Positions 33,634-37,857 of a stretch of DNA of 37,857 bases are shown here, piece after piece. Every line of letters begins with the position of its first letter. The first letter of the stretch is position 1. The stretch spans positions 1 to 37,857 of the forward strand of contig NZ_SMME01000840.1 of the NCBI RefSeq assembly GCF_009711465.1, written 5' to 3'. The DNA is from Parendozoicomonas verongulae. Its GTDB lineage: Bacteria > Pseudomonadota > Gammaproteobacteria > Pseudomonadales > Endozoicomonadaceae. The position numbers and the translations under genes were made by a program. Under the pieces are notes generated by a model. It made no database searches. It saw only the letters and a program-made list of their open reading frames with translations, and was not told where the DNA came from.

Positions 33634-35829
33634 ATGTCTTATCAGGAACAGGTTGAACAACTCGCGAACCTTTATGGTGTTCCCTCTGGATATATCGACG
33701 CAAATGGAGCAGACACCGAGATTCAAACACAAGCTCGGGTCTGTGCGCTTAATGCTCTGGGGCTGGATATTAAAACTGCCTCCAAAGTGGAGCGGGCTAT
33801 TGAACGCTTTCTGGATCAGAACTGGTCCCAGCTTATCCCCCCGGTTATCGTTCAGCATAAAGGTAAACCATTCACTATTCCCATACACCTTCCCGCTTCA
33901 CGCTTGACCGATACTTTGAAGGGTTCCATCACCCTGGATAATAAAAAGGCCATTCCCCTGGAATTCAAACTTAAGGAACTGCCTGTACTTGAGACCAGGG
34001 CGACCAGAAAGAAGGATATGGCAAAACTGAACCTGCCACTGCCTGACATTTCTCCTGGTTACCACCAGCTCACCTTGACGCACAGAAAAAAGGAGTACCA
34101 GTGTCGGTTAATCATTACACCTTCAACCTGTTACGAACCTGATTTCTTTGACGAAAAATGTAACGGTAACACAAAAATCTGGGGCTGCAGTATCCAGCTC
34201 TACACCCTCCGATCAGACCAGAACTGGGGAATAGGCGATTTTTCTGACCTGAAGGCACTGGCTGTTCATCTGGCAGCTCAGGGGGCGGATGTCATTGGTC
34301 TAAACCCTATTCATGCCCTCTTCCCGGATAACCCGGAACACTGCAGCCCTTACAGCCCTTCGACGAAAAGCTTCATTAATCCTCTCTATATAGATGTGAT
34401 GGCCATCCCGGAATTTTTGGAAAGCACTGAAATTCAGGACAAAGTCCGGCAGGAATCATTCCAAAGCCAGCTAAAAAAATTACAAAACAGTGACCATGTT
34501 GATTACAGTCAAACCACCGAACTGAAGTACACCCTGTTCAGGGAGCTTTTCGCCTTTTTCCAGGATCATCATGCAGCCAGTAAAAGCGAGCGGTTCAAAA
34601 CCTTTGAGAAGTTCAGGAAAAGTGGCGGTGCAAACCTTGAGTGTTACGCCATCTATAACGCCCTTTATGAACATTTCAAAAAAGAAGATCCTGACAGCTG
34701 GGGCTGGCCCTTCTGGCCAAAAGAGTACCAAAGCCCTGAGGGATCAAAAATAAAATCCTTTCAGCGTAAAAACAAAGACAAGATTCATTTTTATATCTAT
34801 CTGCAATGGCTGGCGGAAACGCAACTGATGGAGGCACAGCAGGCCGCCCTGAAAGCAGGTATGAAGATCGGTATCTACCGTGACCTGGCCGTTGGCGTTG
34901 ATAAAAATGGAGCAGATGTATGGAGCCAGCCAGAAGGGTATTGCCTGCAGGCCGGGATTGGAGCGCCACCTGACCCGGTAGCCCCCCAGGGGCAGAACTG
35001 GGGCCTTCCTCCTTTAAACCCGATTGTTCTGAGGGGAAACCTGTATACCCCTTTTATTGATACGGTACAGTCCAACATGGCATCCTGTGGTGCTCTGCGT
35101 ATTGACCATGTTATGGGGTTGCTGCGTCAGTGGTGGTGTCCACAGGGAGGTCATGCCAGTGACGGAGCCTACGTGAACTTTCCCTTTCAGGATTTGCTGG
35201 GAATTTTGAAGCTGGAAAGTCATAGACACAAGTGTCTGGTGTTCGGAGAAGATCTGGGCACTGTGCCTGAGGAGATTGAATCCAGTCTGCCTCCAGCTCA
35301 CTGTTACTCAACGAAAGTTCTCATGTTCTCCAATATGGGAGAGCAGTTCAAGTCTCCGGAAGATTACAAAAAGCGTGCGCTGACATGCATCTCAAACCAC
35401 GATATTCCCACGCTAAAAGCCTGGTGGCAATGTGATGACCTCGATCTTCGCCAGCAACTGGGTATATACGACTCTGGTAAAACCCTCACTGAGAAGAAGG
35501 CTCGTCACAAAGAAAAGATTGCCCTTCTAAAAACCCTCGGAGACATTGACGAATGGCCTTGGGGTGTGGATCCCAATGATATAACCACCCTCGGTTATTC
35601 ACGAGACCTTATGGAAAAAATCCACTACTACCTTGCCAAAACCGCTTCAAGAATTGTCACTGTGCAGCTGGAAGACCTCCTCGAAATGACCACCCCGGTG
35701 AATGTTCCGGGAACCAGTGATGAATACCCCAATTGGAAACGCAAACTGAGCAGAACCCTGAGCGATATTTTTGAAGACCAGGGCCATCAGGCCTTTTTCA
35801 AAAACCTGACCCTGACACGCCAGGCCTGA
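33634..35829 (+). CDS. malQ: 4-alpha-glucanotransferase (amylomaltase)
   Basis: MalQ (GH77) moves maltosyl and dextrinyl groups between chains, releasing glucose and building dextrins long enough for phosphorylase. It has 731 residues (E. coli 694) with a bacterial N-terminal extension (1-180). The catalytic barrel carries nucleophile Asp491 (LRIDHVMGL), acid/base Glu539 (FGEDLGTVPEE) and Asp590 (ISNHDIPTL), plus GIYRDLAVGV and the IQLYTLRSDQNWGIGDFSDL entry strand. It follows malK by 31 bp, unlike E. coli, where malQ is paired with malP. Confidence 0.97.
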   Translation: MSYQEQVEQLANLYGVPSGYIDANGADTEIQTQARVCALNALGLDIKTASKVERAIERFLDQNWSQLIPPVIVQHKGKPFTIPIHLPASRLTDTLKGSITLDNKKAIPLEFKLKELPVLETRATRKKDMAKLNLPLPDISPGYHQLTLTHRKKEYQCRLIITPSTCYEPDFFDEKCNGNTKIWGCSIQLYTLRSDQNWGIGDFSDLKALAVHLAAQGADVIGLNPIHALFPDNPEHCSPYSPSTKSFINPLYIDVMAIPEFLESTEIQDKVRQESFQSQLKKLQNSDHVDYSQTTELKYTLFRELFAFFQDHHAASKSERFKTFEKFRKSGGANLECYAIYNALYEHFKKEDPDSWGWPFWPKEYQSPEGSKIKSFQRKNKDKIHFYIYLQWLAETQLMEAQQAALKAGMKIGIYRDLAVGVDKNGADVWSQPEGYCLQAGIGAPPDPVAPQGQNWGLPPLNPIVLRGNLYTPFIDTVQSNMASCGALRIDHVMGLLRQWWCPQGGHASDGAYVNFPFQDLLGILKLESHRHKCLVFGEDLGTVPEEIESSLPPAHCYSTKVLMFSNMGEQFKSPEDYKKRALTCISNHDIPTLKAWWQCDDLDLRQQLGIYDSGKTLTEKKARHKEKIALLKTLGDIDEWPWGVDPNDITTLGYSRDLMEKIHYYLAKTASRIVTVQLEDLLEMTTPVNVPGTSDEYPNWKRKLSRTLSDIFEDQGHQAFFKNLTLTRQA

Positions 35830-35846
35830 TCAAAGAGAGGTATCCC

Positions 35847-37337
35847 ATGATGAACAACAAACACCGCTTTCAGAAATCTCCAGGCCCATTGAAAGCCCTG
35901 TATAACCTGACCGGAGGGCTTTGCCTTGCGGCCATGCCTCTGGAAGGTATGGCACTGAGCGTGGAAGATTTTAACTTCAACGGCTATGGACGCAGCGGGA
36001 TAGGCAACAGCTCGGAAGGTGGAAAACAGGAGACCTTCACGGCTGTAGGAGTTCCCTACAAATACCGGCTGGGAAACGAAAATGATACCTTTGTGGAACT
36101 GGGCCTCGGGGGCAAAGTCTTTGAAGATGATACCTCAAAGTTTTACCTCCAAAGCCTGGTGGCTTATTCCATTGCTCAGGAAACGGACTGGGAGGCCAGC
36201 GAGCCGGCACTCAGAGAGTTAAATGTGCGAGGGGAAGGCGTGTTGCCCTTTGCTCCCGAAGCCAGCCTATGGGTAGGAAAACGCTATTACAAGCGCCATG
36301 ACATCCATATGACCGACTTCTACTACCTGGGCATGCAGGGGCCGGGTGCGGGGGCTGAAAATTTTGATTTGGGGTTTGCCAAGTTCAGTGCGGCCTGGAT
36401 GAGGAATACTCAAACTTATGAGTATTACCGAACCAAAAAGTGCGCCATAGACATGAAAAATGCTAAGGAAGCCAGCATCGCTTTTGATGTGCTTGATTTC
36501 CGACTGGAAGATATAGAACTCAATCAAAATGGAAAGCTAACAGCTGCCTTACAGTACAGCACAGGAAATGTTAGTGATGGTCTGGGGGAAGTTTTTCTCA
36601 ATCAATATGGCGTGAAAACTGTTACCGCAAGCGATGTTTGCAATGAAAGCTGCGAAGAAAATATATGTAAAAAAGAGACAAAAGATAGCACAGGTAGAGC
36701 TATTACTAAGACATACAGCAAAAGCGATCTCGAAAAAAGCGGCTTTATGCTCTCTTTCATCCACAACCAGTCAGAGTTTCTCGGAGGATCCAATCAACTC
36801 ATTCTGCAATATGCCAAGGACAGCGGCAGTGCCTGGGGCTTTGGCACCAACGGTCTGGGATACGCCAACCTCGACGCACTGGAAACAAACAAGCTTTACC
36901 GCTTTATAGATACTGGGGTAATCAAACTTGGTAACAGCATTGAAATGCAATATGTGGCAGGCTTCAGCAAACTGTACTTCAAAAAACAGACTGAGAAAAA
37001 AGATCAGGACTGGATAACCTTCGGCATACGCCCAGTCTTCTTCTGGGATAACACAATGAGTACCGCTCTTGAGCTGGGGTACGACAAGGTCAAAAAGAGT
37101 GTTGTACATAAAGACGACAATGGCAAACCCACTGACTTCAAAAACTCCAATCTCACCAAAATCACCCTCGCCCAGCAATGGTCTGCCGGAACAGGCTACT
37201 GGGCCCGCCCCCAAATCAGAGTCTTTGGCACCTATGCCAAGTGGAACAAAGACTCTAAAGGGAAAATCGGCGGAACTCCATTTGCCGATAAAACTAAAGG
37301 TTGGACTTACGGTGCCCAGGGCGAAATCTGGTGGTAA
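35847..37337 (+). CDS. lamB: Maltoporin LamB with a cysteine-bearing loop insertion
   Basis: An outer-membrane trimeric 18-stranded porin for maltodextrins. A long signal peptide ends near residue 36 (LEGMA-LSVED). Mature landmarks shared with E. coli LamB are FNGYGRSGIG, YRLGNENDTFVELGLG, AGKRYYKRHDIHMTDFYYLG in modified form, MSTALELGYD, KITLAQQW, RVFGTYAKW and the C-terminal GAQGEIWW. Residues about 250-296 form an extra segment with Cys265, Cys269 and Cys274 and many Lys and Glu; Cys199 is a fourth cysteine in the mature chain. The region is more AT-rich than its flanks. AGAGAGG lies 6 bases before the ATG. The gene ends 4 bp from the converging glucokinase gene. Confidence 0.95.
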   Translation: MMNNKHRFQKSPGPLKALYNLTGGLCLAAMPLEGMALSVEDFNFNGYGRSGIGNSSEGGKQETFTAVGVPYKYRLGNENDTFVELGLGGKVFEDDTSKFYLQSLVAYSIAQETDWEASEPALRELNVRGEGVLPFAPEASLWVGKRYYKRHDIHMTDFYYLGMQGPGAGAENFDLGFAKFSAAWMRNTQTYEYYRTKKCAIDMKNAKEASIAFDVLDFRLEDIELNQNGKLTAALQYSTGNVSDGLGEVFLNQYGVKTVTASDVCNESCEENICKKETKDSTGRAITKTYSKSDLEKSGFMLSFIHNQSEFLGGSNQLILQYAKDSGSAWGFGTNGLGYANLDALETNKLYRFIDTGVIKLGNSIEMQYVAGFSKLYFKKQTEKKDQDWITFGIRPVFFWDNTMSTALELGYDKVKKSVVHKDDNGKPTDFKNSNLTKITLAQQWSAGTGYWARPQIRVFGTYAKWNKDSKGKIGGTPFADKTKGWTYGAQGEIWW

Positions 37338-37341
37338 AGGT

Positions 37342-37857
37342 TTAACCCTCCCGCTGCTGCCTGTGCATTTTCAGCCAGGCGGCAGCGCCTGTTAAACCGG
37401 GATGCCCGGCCAGCATCAGCCAGGTGGGAATATCCGCCATGTAATGGGCCATTTTATCCCGCGCTTCAAAAGCTGAACGGAAGCCGCTGTTCATGAACAG
37501 ATCAATGATACGCGGGATAATACCACCGGCAATATAAACACCACTCCGGGCTCCGGTAACCAGCGCAGCGTTTCCGGCACACTGCCCCAGCAGCTTACAA
37601 AAGTGTTCGACTACCTGCCCTGACAGTGACTGGGGGTTATCCAGCGCCTGAGCGGTAATATCCGGCGCTGCCATGGCGGGTTCGCGCTTATCGCAGTGGG
37701 CCTGATACAAAAGCTCCAGCCCGGAACCGGATAAAATCCTTTCCCAGCCCACCTTGCCGTCCGAGATGTCACTCAACTGCTGCCGGGCAAAGCGCCATAC
37801 AGCCTCATCTTCTTCACTGACGGGAGCCATATCCCCATTGCCCCCTTCCCCCGGCAG
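37342..37857 (-). CDS. glk: Glucokinase, partial (C-terminal part)
   Basis: The frame is open to the right window edge, so this is the last 171 residues of Glk; the ATP- and most glucose-binding elements lie outside. The visible part has the family's LPGEGGNGDMAPVSEEDEA, RILSGSGLELLY, DITAQALDN and the ARSGVYIAGGIIPRIIDLF block, and matches the C-terminal half of E. coli Glk throughout. It would phosphorylate the free glucose released by MalQ, so its place at the end of the mal cluster makes metabolic sense. It converges on lamB with no terminator in the 4-bp gap. Confidence 0.95.
   Translation of the reverse strand: MPGEGGNGDMAPVSEEDEAVWRFARQQLSDISDGKVGWERILSGSGLELLYQAHCDKREPAMAAPDITAQALDNPQSLSGQVVEHFCKLLGQCAGNAALVTGARSGVYIAGGIIPRIIDLFMNSGFRSAFEARDKMAHYMADIPTWLMLAGHPGLTGAAAWLKMHRQQREG

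Noticed and set aside
1..37857. Mobile elements, CRISPR arrays, tRNA or rRNA genes
   Set aside because: No transposase or integrase motifs, no regularly spaced direct repeats and no cloverleaf-like segments were seen on reading both strands; a tRNAscan or repeat search was not possible.

Overview
The window looks like chromosome of a marine gammaproteobacterium of the Oceanospirillales/Pseudomonadales type. The family composition and some local gene layouts (leuC-leuD-leuB-asd with a LysR gene nearby; aroC-prmB beside an Smr gene) resemble what I recall of Pseudomonas and relatives. The TRAP transporter, the enterobacterial-style maltose system and the effector-like accessory protein would fit an animal-associated lineage such as Endozoicomonas. 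That genus call is inference from gene content only. I see no phage, insertion sequence, CRISPR array, tRNA or rRNA gene.

Layout. (1) 1-290: an open stretch with no start codon, probably the decayed end of a gene. (2) 293-4654, minus strand: the leucine operon leuC-leuD-leuB followed by asd. (3) 4883-6025: an unrecognised, possibly effector-like protein with its own strong terminator, lying between leuC and a LysR-type regulator (6130-7014) of the kind that often sits directly divergent from leuC. (4) 7114-10738: trkH (potassium uptake) and tmcA (tRNA-Met acetylation), ended by a bidirectional terminator. (5) 10814-13400, minus: fadL followed by an unknown secreted protein. (6) 13629-16495: aroC and prmB on minus, a divergent Smr-domain gene on plus. 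(7) 16475-20561, minus: a close-packed operon of hotdog thioesterase, truncated alpha/beta hydrolase, DUF4892 protein, patatin-like phospholipase and an orphan peptide-type solute-binding protein. (8) 20842-23748: a complete dctP-dctQ-dctM TRAP transporter with a repeat-rich leader. (9) 23804-37857: an alpha-glucan module. glgP-glgB run leftward; malE-malF-malG-malK-malQ-lamB run rightward from the shared intergenic region; a glucokinase gene (cut by the window edge) converges on lamB.

How the genes work together. The last region is a nearly self-sufficient maltodextrin/glycogen pathway. LamB admits maltodextrins, MalE-FGK2 imports them, MalQ reshuffles them, GlgP releases glucose-1-phosphate, Glk phosphorylates free glucose, and GlgB branches polymer. 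No glycogen synthase, ADP-glucose pyrophosphorylase or mal regulator is visible here. The five-gene minus operon has a lipid/acyl theme (thioesterase, hydrolase remnant, patatin), and fadL lies only a few kilobases away in a separate unit.

The least explained items are the 4883-6025 protein, the secreted partner of FadL, the orphan binding protein coupled to a patatin, and a cysteine-bearing insertion in LamB.
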